33,356 nucleotides of DNA, taken from positions 1-33,356 of the forward strand of contig CABVRO010000028.1 in the NCBI GenBank assembly GCA_902500715.1, written 5' to 3'. Both the position numbers and the translations under genes were made by a program. This stretch comes from an uncultured Nitrospira sp. (GTDB lineage Bacteria > Nitrospirota > Nitrospiria > Nitrospirales > Nitrospiraceae). Below the pieces are notes generated by a model. That model was not told the DNA's origin. It saw only the letters and a list, made by a program, of their open reading frames with translations, and did not search any database. Shown piece after piece: positions 23,801 through 32,499 of this stretch; position 1 is the stretch's first letter, and each line of letters starts with the position of its first letter.

Positions 23801-26506
23801 CTACCCGAAATGTTGACGGACCAGGGCTTCGACGGACTTGAAATGCCGTTCGGGGAGGTTCTTGAAGCGACGCTTACAATCGAGCAGAGCTTCTTCCGCG
23901 GTGGTGAAGGGTGTGATCGTTTCCAGTAGATGGCCGTAATAGTCCATCAGCTTGAGTTCGACGGTGCGGAGTAACGATGGATCGCCTGCCAGAGCGGAGG
24001 CGGCTTTGGCCTGGTCTCTTCCCGATTCCACGAGTGCTTGAAAGCAGAGCCCCTTCAGCCGTTGCGTGACCGTGCTGCGATCCCATCCCAGTGACTTGGC
24101 TGTCGCCTGCATGTCGAACCGGTGTTGGCGCAACCGGTTCAGCACCGCGACGTCGCCGGCCGGATCGGGGAGGAGCGGTTCGGCTCCGGTCACGACAACG
24201 GCGGGCGAAGGCTGCCCCGAGAGGCGGAGGTCGGGTGCGGTGATGATCGGTCCGTCGGAGAGCGCGATCGCCTGTTCGAGGCATTGCCGCAGTTCTCGCA
24301 CGTTGCCTTTCCATGCCTGCTGCTGAAGCGTCGCCAGCGCGTCTTCCGAGAGCCGGACGTTCGCGTGGGCCGGCTGCTTGGCCGCTTCCTGCACACAGGC
24401 TTCTGCGAGGGGCGGAATGTCGTCGGGCCGGTCCCGCAACGGAGGCAGGTGCAGGACGAGGCCCTTGAGCCGAAAATACAGGTCCTCGCGAAACCAGCCT
24501 TCCGACGCCCCGCGCTGAAGATCTTTGTTGGTCGCCGCCACGATACGGACATCGACCGTGGTGGGCGTCGTCGCGCCGACGCGATAGAAGGTCCGTTCCT
24601 GCAGCACACGCAGCAGTTTGCTTTGATGGTCGAGGCGAAGGTCGCCGATTTCGTCCAGAAAGATGGTGCCGTGATGCGCGAGCTCGAAATAGCCCTTGCG
24701 ATCCGTCAGCGCACCGGTGAAGCTGCCGCGCACGTGGCCGAAGAGTTCACTCTCGAAAAGTTCCGGGGAGATTGCCGCCATGTTGACGGCGATGAACGGC
24801 TTGGGTGCCCGCGGGCTCAGACGGTGCACGGCGCGCGCAAACAACTCTTTGCCTGTTCCCGGCTCGCCGGTGATGAGGACCGTGACGGTAGATCGGGCAC
24901 CTTTCTTGAGATCGCGAAACATGGCCAGGATGGCAGCGGTTCTGGTGATGATGCCCAACTGCCCGCATTCGTGGCGCAGGAGTTCCTGTTCAGCATTACC
25001 CAGAGGCGTTGAAGCGATCGTCGCGGCTCGCATGCCCTGAAGCTGCCGTTCGAGCTCTTCCATCCGCTCCCGCGTAGCTTCTTCTTGCGCCTGCGCATCG
25101 GCGATTTTGAGCTGCAGCTCGGCGGCAAGTCTCGTCGATTCAGCTTCCCTGGAGGCCGAATGAGACATGCCGGCGCGGGCCGATTCCAGGTCTTCTTCCA
25201 GGGATTCCACGGCTGTCTCCCGGTAAATCAGGGCTTCGCGAACCGCCACCAGATTTTGCTGAACCTGCAGCATGTCCTGTTCCAATAATGCCAGGCGTCG
25301 GGTTGCGACGATCTGCCCCAGCAGGCTGGTCGCGACCAGCACGGTGAGAGCGGCGGTGACAGGCATCACAAACGGCAGAACCCAATGGGCCTTGGTGAGC
25401 GAGATCAGAGCGATGGCCAGATAGAGCAGGAGGCTGCCCGTGCCCAGGAGCAGTCCCCTCCAATCGGGCCACCGGAGGACCATCCAGGCGACACAGAGAC
25501 AGAGGGCAATGGTCAACAGGAGTTGTTGCATCGGAGAAAGCTCCCGTATCCAGTCTTGCGTGAGCAGTGTGTGGAGCAGGTGCGCCTGAATGAGCATGTC
25601 CGAGGCATCCTCCCCGGAAGGAAGGGGGCGTTCCGCTTGAGTGTGCGGTTGCGTCAGTAGGAAGACGGCCTTGCCGTTCGCCAGCGTGCTGAGCGCCTCG
25701 TTATCCTTCCGGTCGAGGAGGCGGGAAAGTTCCAGCACGGTGATGGTGTGGAAGGCGTCGGGAAGTTGCTGCCCGGCGAAGTTGAGCAGGAGTCGGCTTC
25801 GACGGTCGAGCGGCATCGAGAGGGTGCTCGTCCTCCCGCCGGGCCATCGTGCGTTCTGCACCCGGACCTGTCCGGTGCGGCGTTCCATCTGATCGAGGGG
25901 CACTTGCCAGAATGTGGCCGCCAAGGAGAAGCCCAGGGCGGGGAGTTCGTCCGTCCCGGTGCCGTGAAAGAGCCCGGCCCGGCGCGCAATGCGATCAGGG
26001 TCCAGCACCGGTTGTACGGCGCTTCGGCGCGGCGTGAGGCTGCGTGCGGGGACCGCGGAGGGGGCCGTCTCCTGTTCGCCCGGAGCCGTCGACCATGCGG
26101 GATAGGAGACGGTTCCGGCGGAGCTCACTGCTTCGGTCAGTAAGGCGTCACTGACGGCGCCGCCGAGGTTGGGAGGGCTCGGGAGGTCGAGCGGAATATC
26201 GAGCCCGATCGCTGCCGCTCCCGCATCGTGCAAGCCCGCGATGAGCCTGGCCGGAAGACTGCGATCCCACAGGCCGGCGCCGAACTGTTGTTCGCTGGCC
26301 TGATCTCTCACGACCAGCAGCAGGCGCGAGTCGGGGGTCGATTGTGCGCGGAGCCGCATCCACGTGTCGTAGGGGGCCCAGTCGAGTGCGTGGTAGGTCA
26401 CGGGCGCTGGTGCCCATAGGATTTCGATGAGGGCGACGGAAGCCAGCGCCATGACGACGGCTTGCAGCCAGACATTCCTGACGAACAGGCGAGTGGCTAT
26501 TTGCAT
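23801..26506 (-). CDS. CHASE2-domain sigma-54 transcriptional activator
   Basis: The 901-residue product has an N-terminal membrane helix (about 12-30) and an extracytoplasmic CHASE2 sensor (about 35-310, with WAPYDTWMRLRA and AIGLDIPLD). Three further helices (about 325-410) and a coiled coil (about 415-505) follow. The AAA+ sigma-54 interaction domain has Walker A GEPGTGKE (about 546), the sigma-54 contact loop GSFTGA (about 590; the family consensus is GAFTGA) and Walker B TIFLDEIGDL (about 615). A C-terminal helix-turn-helix is at about 795-818 (MQATAKSLGWDRSTVTQRLK), followed by an 80-residue tail. It should therefore sense an envelope signal directly and activate sigma-54 promoters from the membrane, without a separate kinase. 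Its closest candidate target is the promoter before pdsO. The ATG at 26506 has no strong Shine-Dalgarno sequence. Confidence 0.88.
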   Translation of the reverse strand: MQIATRLFVRNVWLQAVVMALASVALIEILWAPAPVTYHALDWAPYDTWMRLRAQSTPDSRLLLVVRDQASEQQFGAGLWDRSLPARLIAGLHDAGAAAIGLDIPLDLPSPPNLGGAVSDALLTEAVSSAGTVSYPAWSTAPGEQETAPSAVPARSLTPRRSAVQPVLDPDRIARRAGLFHGTGTDELPALGFSLAATFWQVPLDQMERRTGQVRVQNARWPGGRTSTLSMPLDRRSRLLLNFAGQQLPDAFHTITVLELSRLLDRKDNEALSTLANGKAVFLLTQPHTQAERPLPSGEDASDMLIQAHLLHTLLTQDWIRELSPMQQLLLTIALCLCVAWMVLRWPDWRGLLLGTGSLLLYLAIALISLTKAHWVLPFVMPVTAALTVLVATSLLGQIVATRRLALLEQDMLQVQQNLVAVREALIYRETAVESLEEDLESARAGMSHSASREAESTRLAAELQLKIADAQAQEEATRERMEELERQLQGMRAATIASTPLGNAEQELLRHECGQLGIITRTAAILAMFRDLKKGARSTVTVLITGEPGTGKELFARAVHRLSPRAPKPFIAVNMAAISPELFESELFGHVRGSFTGALTDRKGYFELAHHGTIFLDEIGDLRLDHQSKLLRVLQERTFYRVGATTPTTVDVRIVAATNKDLQRGASEGWFREDLYFRLKGLVLHLPPLRDRPDDIPPLAEACVQEAAKQPAHANVRLSEDALATLQQQAWKGNVRELRQCLEQAIALSDGPIITAPDLRLSGQPSPAVVVTGAEPLLPDPAGDVAVLNRLRQHRFDMQATAKSLGWDRSTVTQRLKGLCFQALVESGRDQAKAASALAGDPSLLRTVELKLMDYYGHLLETITPFTTAEEALLDCKRRFKNLPERHFKSVEALVRQHFG

Positions 26507-26684
26507 GGGTCGTGGCGACTAGCGGGATGATGAACAGGTCCGTCGATGCCCGCATCCATCGCCCGCATGGGGCAGTGGGTTGGGTCGAGCGGACTGTGCG
26601 CACATCCTGCGAGCGGTTCTGCTCCTGCCCGTGAGACATACCGTCCGGCATGTCGAGGCCATTGAAATCATGTCCAACAGCTTA

Positions 26685-27959
26685 CTACGGTTTGGGAGTC
26701 TCGGGGATGATTTCGTCGAGAATACGTTTGACCTCTTCCCGCGGCATCCCCTTCAGATAACTTTTGGCCTTGGCGAGGTCCGGTGCCAGGCCGAGCCCTT
26801 TGGCGTAGATGCGAGCCAGGGCCGTGCGTGAAGGAATCGCGCCATCGGCTGCGGTGGATTCCAGATAACTCAGAATCCATTGGCCGTGGGGGGGAAGTTG
26901 ACCATCGAGTCCCTGCTCGTAGAGTTGGACCAGGGCCGCGTGCGAGATGTCGTTGAGCGCATAGGCTTCCCGCAGCAGGACCGGCAGGGCCTCGCCTGTG
27001 CGCCCTTGTTTGAGTAGTGTGGTGCCGACGGTTTCCGTGGCCTGGTCCCCCCGATCCAGATCGGGGAAATCCAGCCAGAGCTGATCGCAATAATTTTTGA
27101 AGGCCTCCGCCGCCGCCTTGGATTGTTTTGTCTGCAGATTGCCTTTGACCGCTGCCAGCCGCCGGAGTTGGGTCAGCGCCTGCGCTGCTTCCGGCAAACC
27201 CTGCTCAAAGGCCCGCGCCCACCAGGTGATGGCCATGATCTGGCTCTTCTCCACGCCCTGGCCTGAGCGGTAGGCGTTACCGAGAAAATATTGCGCCTTG
27301 GCCAATCCTGCCAGCGCGGCGGCTTCCAGTTCCTGCGCCGCGTCCTTGTCTCGCCCCGCCACTTTCAAGACCAGTCCGAGGCGGTAGTGGGCTTCGGCAA
27401 AGTCCGCTTTGAGTCGCAGGGCCTCCTGGTAGGCCTTGATGGCCGATTGTACATTGCCGCGGGTGTAATGAATCGTCCCCATGCTGTAATGGGCCTGCAC
27501 GAGGGTCGGATCGAGGCGAACGGCTTCCTGGAGTTCCGTCATGGCGTTGCGCCAGTCTTGCTTGGCCATGAGCGCCGTGCCCAAATCGAGATGCGCCTGC
27601 GCGACGGTCGGATGGAATCGCAGGGCGGTCCGGTATTCGTCGATGGCGCCGTCGGTATCGCCCAGTTGGAACAGAGTTCGGCCCAGCGTGAGGCGTGGCT
27701 CCTGGGCATCGGGTTCGAGGTGTAGGGCTTGGCGAGCCTGGGTCAGGGTCTCCAGCAGGCTGAGGGGCACGGGCGCTGGAATCGGCGTCGGCAATGCCGG
27801 TTGATCAATGGATTCAGGAGGGAGTGGCTCTTCTCGAATCGGTTCCGGGGCCGGGATCGCGGTGGGGTCTTCTTGCGCGCCCGCCCAAGCCGGATGAATG
27901 AGCAACGCCAGGGCCAGTATCAAAGGCCACCCTCCCTTGATGGTGTGGTGTAGGTACAT
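26685..27959 (-). CDS. Exported TPR/Sel1-repeat protein
   Basis: I start the gene at ATG 27959, 38 codons inside the longest frame, because GGAGG lies 13 nt upstream and the protein then opens with a standard signal peptide (MYLHHTIKGGWPL, hydrophobic core, ending AWAGAQ). The mature part has a Pro-rich linker (DPTAIPAPEPIREEPLPP). At least four TPR units follow: ARLTLGRTLFQLG-type, HLDLGTALMAKQDW, HYSMGTIHYTRGN and HYRLGLVLKVAGRD. Next is a Sel1-like unit (AQYFLGNAYRSGQGVEKS) and then a helical C-terminus with a second Sel1-like element (ALARIYAKGLGLAPDLAKAKSYL). Such proteins are periplasmic scaffolds. The gene follows a membrane-protein gene on the same strand and precedes the CHASE2 activator gene by 178 bp, a gap in which I see no gene. 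No catalytic motif is present. Confidence 0.82.
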   Translation of the reverse strand: MYLHHTIKGGWPLILALALLIHPAWAGAQEDPTAIPAPEPIREEPLPPESIDQPALPTPIPAPVPLSLLETLTQARQALHLEPDAQEPRLTLGRTLFQLGDTDGAIDEYRTALRFHPTVAQAHLDLGTALMAKQDWRNAMTELQEAVRLDPTLVQAHYSMGTIHYTRGNVQSAIKAYQEALRLKADFAEAHYRLGLVLKVAGRDKDAAQELEAAALAGLAKAQYFLGNAYRSGQGVEKSQIMAITWWARAFEQGLPEAAQALTQLRRLAAVKGNLQTKQSKAAAEAFKNYCDQLWLDFPDLDRGDQATETVGTTLLKQGRTGEALPVLLREAYALNDISHAALVQLYEQGLDGQLPPHGQWILSYLESTAADGAIPSRTALARIYAKGLGLAPDLAKAKSYLKGMPREEVKRILDEIIPETPKP

Positions 27960-28073
27960 AGGCGCCGACAGTCCTCCACATGAAAAACGACCTTCCTTTA
28001 TACACATAGACGAAGCGGAAATTCCATGGGAACTCGCATGAAACATGTGTCGGGGATGAGGTGCGGGGAGCAT

Positions 28074-28745
28074 TCAATCGTTGAATAATGCAAGCGCAAG
28101 GACCATGACGACCAGTAGGCCCAAGAGGCCCAGTATGAGGTAGCGCCACCAGGACAATTGATCCTGAACCGGCATGAACCCCAGGCTGACGCCTTCCGCT
28201 AGCAACCAGTTCCTGAATTCCTGCGGGGCGACTAGGTTGAGTCCCCGGTCCGCGCAGGAGGTCATGAACCGATCCACGACCACGCCCTGCAGCGCCGCGC
28301 GAATCAGCCTTTCCAGCCAGTGCGGGAGTCTCAGACGGCCGGCGGTCTGAGTCACGCATCGGTCGACCATGGTCTCGTATTCCTGTCGAGCCGTGGCCAG
28401 ACTTCGTCCTGCCGAAGTTGACGCCGACTGCGTGGCAGGCAAGGCATGGAGCCAGTCCCGGAGCGTGAGCTCCAGCCGCTCCACCGTCTGTTGGGCTGCG
28501 CTCAACACCCCCGCAAGGGCGCCGCCGACCAGCGCACCGACGACGTAGAGGGCCGTCAGCGACCAGCTGCCCACTGCGGCCCATGTGCCATGGGAGGATA
28601 CTGTGCTGCTGTAATAGGCTGCGCTCCCCCCGACGACGACGATCGCGATGAGTACGTGCAGCGGCAGAGACCAGAGCAGAGCCCGAAGGAATGTGCGGGG
28701 CCTCCTGGCGCTTGGTGGGGAAGGCTGATTCGACATCGCGACCAA
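28074..28745 (-). CDS. Unknown integral membrane protein
   Basis: I do not recognise this 223-residue protein. It has a basic N-terminus, two adjacent membrane helices (about 22-45 and 60-85) and a soluble middle with a predicted amphipathic helix (about 85-190, with RQEYETMVDRCVTQTAGRL and CADRGLNLVAPQEFRNWL). A last membrane helix near the C-terminus (about 200-220, LILGLLGLLVVMVLALAL) completes it. The TTG at 28745 fits best: GAGG lies 7 nt upstream and overlaps the stop of the HIT gene. An ATG three codons later (28736) is the alternative. The 9-bp gap to the HIT gene and shared strand indicate one operon. Confidence 0.7.
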   Translation of the reverse strand: MVAMSNQPSPPSARRPRTFLRALLWSLPLHVLIAIVVVGGSAAYYSSTVSSHGTWAAVGSWSLTALYVVGALVGGALAGVLSAAQQTVERLELTLRDWLHALPATQSASTSAGRSLATARQEYETMVDRCVTQTAGRLRLPHWLERLIRAALQGVVVDRFMTSCADRGLNLVAPQEFRNWLLAEGVSLGFMPVQDQLSWWRYLILGLLGLLVVMVLALALFND

Positions 28746-28754
28746 TTGAGGACC

Positions 28755-29204
28755 TCAGGGTTTCCCGGGGGCCTGGTTCAGATGATGCGGCCAGATGTTT
28801 CTGAGGCGGTCGATTGCCGATGCGAGTGCGGCCGGTTCAAGTCGAACCGGTTCATGCGCAATACGCCACACCGGTTCGAGCGGCGCCGGATCTTGAGGAA
28901 GACGCGGAATCAAATGCCAATGGATGTGGGGAAGCTGGTTGCCGAGCAACTCATAGTTGATTTTCACGGCCTGCCACTCTTGCGCGAGCAGGGCAGCGAC
29001 CCCGGACACTTCTTCCATGAGGCGGCTGCGTTCGTCGCGAGAGAGATGAAACAGCTCCGTGGCGTGGCGTTTCAGCACCAGCACGGCCCAGCCGGGGAAG
29101 AACTGGTCGTCATGCAGGTAGGCCCGGGTGAGTCCGCAATCGGCGATGAGCTGGTCCCGGCTGGGCCAGGCGCCGACACAGGCCTTGCAGGCTGGGAGGC
29201 TCAT
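28755..29204 (-). CDS. HIT (histidine triad) family hydrolase
   Basis: The 149-residue product carries the histidine triad LPHIHWHLIPR near residue 90-100, with the HxHxH nucleophile arrangement of the HIT superfamily. It also has a typical central strand (FFPGWAVLVLKRHATELFHLS) preceding it. HIT proteins hydrolyse or transfer nucleoside monophosphates from substrates such as Ap4A, AMP-lysine or ADP-sulfate; the exact substrate cannot be inferred. An N-terminal C-x2-C (CKAC) may bind zinc as in some members. The ATG overlaps the TGA of the preceding gene (ATGA), so translation is coupled to it. Confidence 0.88.
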   Translation of the reverse strand: MSLPACKACVGAWPSRDQLIADCGLTRAYLHDDQFFPGWAVLVLKRHATELFHLSRDERSRLMEEVSGVAALLAQEWQAVKINYELLGNQLPHIHWHLIPRLPQDPAPLEPVWRIAHEPVRLEPAALASAIDRLRNIWPHHLNQAPGKP

Positions 29205-29824
29205 GGTTGGCTGAGAGTCCGTCCCTCTTCTGCCGTGATCACGCCTTTTTTGATCAGCAGTTGGATGAGTTTGTCCGTGGTGGCCTTGTTCGGTGCGGCC
29301 GCGGCGGCCGAAGCCGCCGCCGGGCCCTTCTGTTTGGGTGGTTCGCGCTTTTGTCCCATGACGCGAAAGGATGGAGTAAAGACCGCGACATAGTCCCGGT
29401 TCCGGATGCGGACGGTCACGGGGAGGCTCTCGCTGTTCGGAGTGAGGTCGGGCCCCGATCCTTGCGGGACGCGAAAGAACGGTCTTCCGTCCTCAGTGGT
29501 GCCGTCCTGGCCGATGATTTCCATTCGGTTCAGGAGGGATTCGCCGGTCAGGTTCTCACGATCCTGCCCGCCGATATTGGTAATGCGATCCAGCACGATG
29601 ATCAGGGAGTCGGCGATGAAGAGCTCGGCGGAATTGTTGTGGACCGTGACATCGTACCGGTATTCGCTCGAAAAATTATCCCGGCTGCGCAGGGTGACGA
29701 AAGCGGCGGCTTTGCCGCTCAAGTCAATCAGTTCGGCTGCAGCGGAGAGCAGGGGCGTGAAGGCGTGGGCAAGTAGGAGGCAGGCGCTTCCCACCACAAT
29801 GTGTATGGACCGCGTCATTGCCAT
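29201..29824 (-). CDS. Small secreted protein of unknown function
   Basis: I start the gene at ATG 29824 (207 residues): GGGAGGGG lies a few bases upstream and the product then begins with a signal peptide (MAMTRSIHIVVGSACLLL, cleavage near LSAAAE). The mature protein is a beta-rich domain (about 30-155; YRYDVTVHNNSAELFIADSLIIVLD, SLPVTVRIRNRDYVAVFTPSF), which looks immunoglobulin-like. An Ala/Pro/Lys linker and a short C-terminal helix pair (DKLIQLLIKKGVITAEEGRTL) follow; the helix pair resembles the short motif at the N-terminus of some putative porins. I cannot name a family. It heads a minus-strand operon with the HIT gene (4-bp overlap) and is divergent from the HD-domain gene. Confidence 0.65.
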   Translation of the reverse strand: MAMTRSIHIVVGSACLLLAHAFTPLLSAAAELIDLSGKAAAFVTLRSRDNFSSEYRYDVTVHNNSAELFIADSLIIVLDRITNIGGQDRENLTGESLLNRMEIIGQDGTTEDGRPFFRVPQGSGPDLTPNSESLPVTVRIRNRDYVAVFTPSFRVMGQKREPPKQKGPAAASAAAAAPNKATTDKLIQLLIKKGVITAEEGRTLSQP

Positions 29825-29916
29825 GATCCCCTCCCGGTTGTCGGTCAGCATCAGCCTCAGAATAACAAAGCCCCGCAGTGAGTGCGAGGAAATCCTCTGC
29901 CCGGGTCGTGGTTTGC

Positions 29917-29946
29917 TTGACACCTTCTTTTCACGGACGATATTCT
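29917..29946 (+). promoter_or_regulatory. Strong sigma-70-type promoter of the HD-domain operon
   Basis: TTGACA (29917-29922), an 18-nt spacer and TATTCT (29941-29946) are close to consensus. Transcription would start near 29953, about 30 nt before ATG 29983. This excludes the GTG at 29878 as the start of the HD gene. Confidence 0.7.
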
Positions 29947-29982
29947 GCCGTTCGATCACCGACTGCGACTTATCACCCCTGC

Positions 29983-30870
29983 ATGGCACCTACACGTATG
30001 ACGTCTCCTCCGCTGCTTGTTCCGCGGACGCTCGTTTCTCAACTGCTGCATCTCTACGATTATCCCGACCCGCGCCGTCCCGGACGGCTGATCAAGGGCT
30101 ACGACTGCCCGCATGCTCTCCGGACGGCCCGGATGTGCGCCGCAGTGGCTCAGCACATGGGACACCCGCCGGCCCGAGTCACACAGTATCAGATCGCCTG
30201 CATTCTGCACGATCTAGGTCGAGCCGGACTGGATCGACGGCTCTTCAGCCGTATCTGGTCCTGGGCCCGCGCGCAGGGAATTCCCACCAGGCCGCGTGAA
30301 TGGCGCGCTCTCCACACGGAAACCCGTTATGGACGGGAAACCGAGGCTTTTGTTTCGCGGTATCGAAGCGCAATGGAAGCGGCCGGCATCGAACTGAATC
30401 CCTGGGCCTGCGAGCAGGTGGAAATGCGGCTGGGGTACGCCCGCAGACTGGCCGCCCGCTTGCGTGCCGTCAAACCGCGCCTGCGTGAGATGGCGGTGAC
30501 CTGGTCGCCATGGATGAGCCGGATCATGCTGTATTACTACTATCCCGAGAAGCTGAAAGGCGCGCAGCCCTGGGTGCGGCAATTGGCGGAAATCCTGGTC
30601 GCCTGCGAACAGTTCGAGGCCTATAGCAATCAGCGTCGCGGGCGCGACTATTATGTGCGGCAGCGTGAAGATGTGTCGGAAGCGTTTGCCTATCTGGATG
30701 CCCTGCAAGGTGAAGGGATCATCAGTCGTCCCGTCGTGCAGGCCTTGCGGGCGCTTGCGGCGGAAGGGGTATTCGATCGCGTATTGGAAGAGGCCAGGGG
30801 GCGGTCGTTGTCGAAACGCGAGCGTACGTTCCTGCGCCGGGCGGGTCAGGAGGCGCTACATGCCGGTTAG
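29983..30870 (+). CDS. HD-domain phosphohydrolase-like protein
   Basis: With the ATG at 29983 the product has 295 residues; an ATG at 29998 is equally possible, since neither has a clear Shine-Dalgarno sequence. The N-terminal third is an HD domain: H44 in DCPHALRTARMCAAVAQHM, then the H76-D77 doublet in IACILHDLGRAGLDRRLF. The rest is helical and resembles the HD-GYP/HDOD type of arrangement, but no GYP motif is present, so cyclic-di-GMP hydrolysis is not supported. HD proteins are metal-dependent phosphohydrolases or regulators. A near-consensus promoter precedes it, and its stop overlaps the start of the YjbQ-family gene by 11 bp, so the two are translationally coupled. Confidence 0.78.
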   Translation: MAPTRMTSPPLLVPRTLVSQLLHLYDYPDPRRPGRLIKGYDCPHALRTARMCAAVAQHMGHPPARVTQYQIACILHDLGRAGLDRRLFSRIWSWARAQGIPTRPREWRALHTETRYGRETEAFVSRYRSAMEAAGIELNPWACEQVEMRLGYARRLAARLRAVKPRLREMAVTWSPWMSRIMLYYYYPEKLKGAQPWVRQLAEILVACEQFEAYSNQRRGRDYYVRQREDVSEAFAYLDALQGEGIISRPVVQALRALAAEGVFDRVLEEARGRSLSKRERTFLRRAGQEALHAG

Positions 30871-31282
30871 AAGTGTTCCGATGCAGGTGAAGATGCAGGG
30901 CGATTGCCGGGTGGAGAATATTACCGGACAAGTCCAGGCGGCGTTGAAACAGACGCAATTGGGTGCCGGTATTCTCACGATTTTTATCAAACACACGACG
31001 GCTTCTGTGTTGATCATCGAAGATGAGCCGGGTATCCGCGCCGACACGAAAGCATTGTGGGAACGATTGATTCCCGCCGATCCGGCCTGGCAGCACAATG
31101 TGCGCAACGCGGGAGAGGACAACGGCCACAGCCACCTGCGCGGCCAATTGCAGGGGCAATCGCTCACTATTCCCTTCAACGACGGGGCGATGACGCTGGG
31201 CACCTGGCAGCAGATCGTCGTGTTGGATTTCGATACGCGCGCGCGAACCAGAGACCTGGTGTTGCAGGTCATCGGTGAATAA
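30860..31282 (+). CDS. yjbQ: YjbQ (UPF0047) family protein
   Basis: The 140-residue product matches the family throughout: GILTIFIKHTTASVLIIEDEP, HNVRNAGEDNGHSHLRGQL, LTIPFNDGAMTLGTWQQIVVLDF. His residues in HTTAS and GHSH form the conserved putative active site. Some members have weak thiamine-phosphate-synthase activity, but the physiological role is unsettled. The ATG at 30860 is chosen because AGGAGG lies 7 nt upstream and the protein then has the usual length; longer in-frame starts are not supported. Its TAA overlaps the GTG start of the serine protease gene. Confidence 0.88.
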   Translation: MPVRSVPMQVKMQGDCRVENITGQVQAALKQTQLGAGILTIFIKHTTASVLIIEDEPGIRADTKALWERLIPADPAWQHNVRNAGEDNGHSHLRGQLQGQSLTIPFNDGAMTLGTWQQIVVLDFDTRARTRDLVLQVIGE

Positions 31283-32402
31283 GATGCGTCCGGACCCGGA
31301 GAGGCGGAGCGGACAGCGGTTGAGGGCTGCGTTGGTGGCGGCGCTGACGATGGTTGCGTCATCGCCGGTCTGGCTTCAGGCCGCCGAGGGCACGAACGGG
31401 CTGCTCATCGCACAATCTGCCGCGCCGACCGAGCTCAGTCCGGAGGAGCAGGCGACCATCGCCGTGTTTGAACGCGCCACCCGGTCGGTGGTGTTCATCG
31501 CCAACACGGCGATGCAGCGCGATCCCTGGTCGTTCAATCTGTTCGAAGTACCGCAGGGCTCGGGGACGGGCTTCGTGTGGAGCCGGCAGGGCCACATCGT
31601 CACCAATTACCATGTCATTTACGGCGCGGATGCGATCACGGTGACCTTGGCCGATCGCACGGAATTCAAAGCGAAAGTCGTCGGCGCCGATCCCGATCAC
31701 GATCTTGCGGTGTTGCAGATTCAGGCTCCCGAAGCCGCGCTCCAGCCGGTGATTATCGGCAATTCCCAGTCGCTGCGTGTCGGACAGAAGGTGTTGGCCA
31801 TCGGCAATCCCTTCGGCCTCGACCATACCCTGACCACGGGAGTCGTGAGCGCTCTTGGCCGCACGATCAAGTCGATGAGCAACCGGACCATCGAAGGCGT
31901 GATTCAAACCGATGCAGCGATCAACCCGGGCAACTCCGGGGGGCCGCTGCTGGACAGCGGTGGCCGGTTGATCGGCGTGAATACCCAGATCATGAGTCCA
32001 AGCGGTGCGTTCGCCGGCATCGGGTTCGCCGTGCCGGTCGATACGGTCAACCGGATCGTGCCTGAATTGATCAAACATGGAAAGTTGATCCGGCCCGGAC
32101 TGGGCATCTCACTAGTGCCGGATGCCATGGCCCGGCGCTGGGGGGTCAAAGGCGTGATCATCGGAAAGGTCGGCCGGGGGAGCATCGCCGAACGGATCGG
32201 GCTGCATGGGGCGCGTGAGACCGTCGGAGGCCGGATCGAACTGGGCGATATTATCGTGGCGGTGGACGGCAAGCCGGTCGACACCATCGACGATTTGATG
32301 GATCTGATGGAACAACACAAAGTCGGCGACGAGGTGACGATCGAGTATGTCCGGGGCAAACGTCGGCTTCAGGTGATGGCGCCGCTGCAGGCGGTCAATT
32401 GA
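31275..32402 (+). CDS. HtrA/DegP-type periplasmic serine protease
   Basis: The 375-residue product has a signal peptide (hydrophobic about 18-36, AEG cleavage). A trypsin-like domain has the full triad: H113 in TNYHVI, D143 in DHDLAVLQI and S221 in NPGNSGGPLL. A single PDZ domain (about 270-370, GDIIVAVDGKPVDTIDDLMDL) follows. One PDZ domain, as in DegS, distinguishes it from DegP and DegQ, which have two. It should degrade or process misfolded envelope proteins. The GTG at 31275 overlaps the YjbQ stop; an ATG nine bases later is the alternative. The gene precedes the proteasome ATPase gene by 97 bp, so both protein-quality systems are adjacent, but I see no evidence of a functional link. Confidence 0.92.
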   Translation: MNKMRPDPERRSGQRLRAALVAALTMVASSPVWLQAAEGTNGLLIAQSAAPTELSPEEQATIAVFERATRSVVFIANTAMQRDPWSFNLFEVPQGSGTGFVWSRQGHIVTNYHVIYGADAITVTLADRTEFKAKVVGADPDHDLAVLQIQAPEAALQPVIIGNSQSLRVGQKVLAIGNPFGLDHTLTTGVVSALGRTIKSMSNRTIEGVIQTDAAINPGNSGGPLLDSGGRLIGVNTQIMSPSGAFAGIGFAVPVDTVNRIVPELIKHGKLIRPGLGISLVPDAMARRWGVKGVIIGKVGRGSIAERIGLHGARETVGGRIELGDIIVAVDGKPVDTIDDLMDLMEQHKVGDEVTIEYVRGKRRLQVMAPLQAVN

Positions 32403-32499
32403 TTGGATCGGGCCGGTGTGAAGCGCCTCGTGCGACCGCGACAGTGGAGTTGTACTCTGTGTTAGGATGACCGGAGTTGGACCAGCCGGAGGAATTGAT

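Noticed and set aside
24122..25012. Plus-strand 296-codon frame
   Set aside because: It is antisense to the AAA+ domain of the CHASE2 activator; no motif or ribosome-binding site supports it.
26640..26670. Possible sigma-54 site before the CHASE2 gene (GGCATGTCGAGGCCA region)
   Set aside because: The spacing between the GC and CC elements is one base too short and the -12 TTGC is not matched.
29878..29982. GTG start extending the HD-domain protein by 35 codons
   Set aside because: It lies upstream of the near-consensus promoter at 29917-29946 and adds a low-complexity leader without family support.
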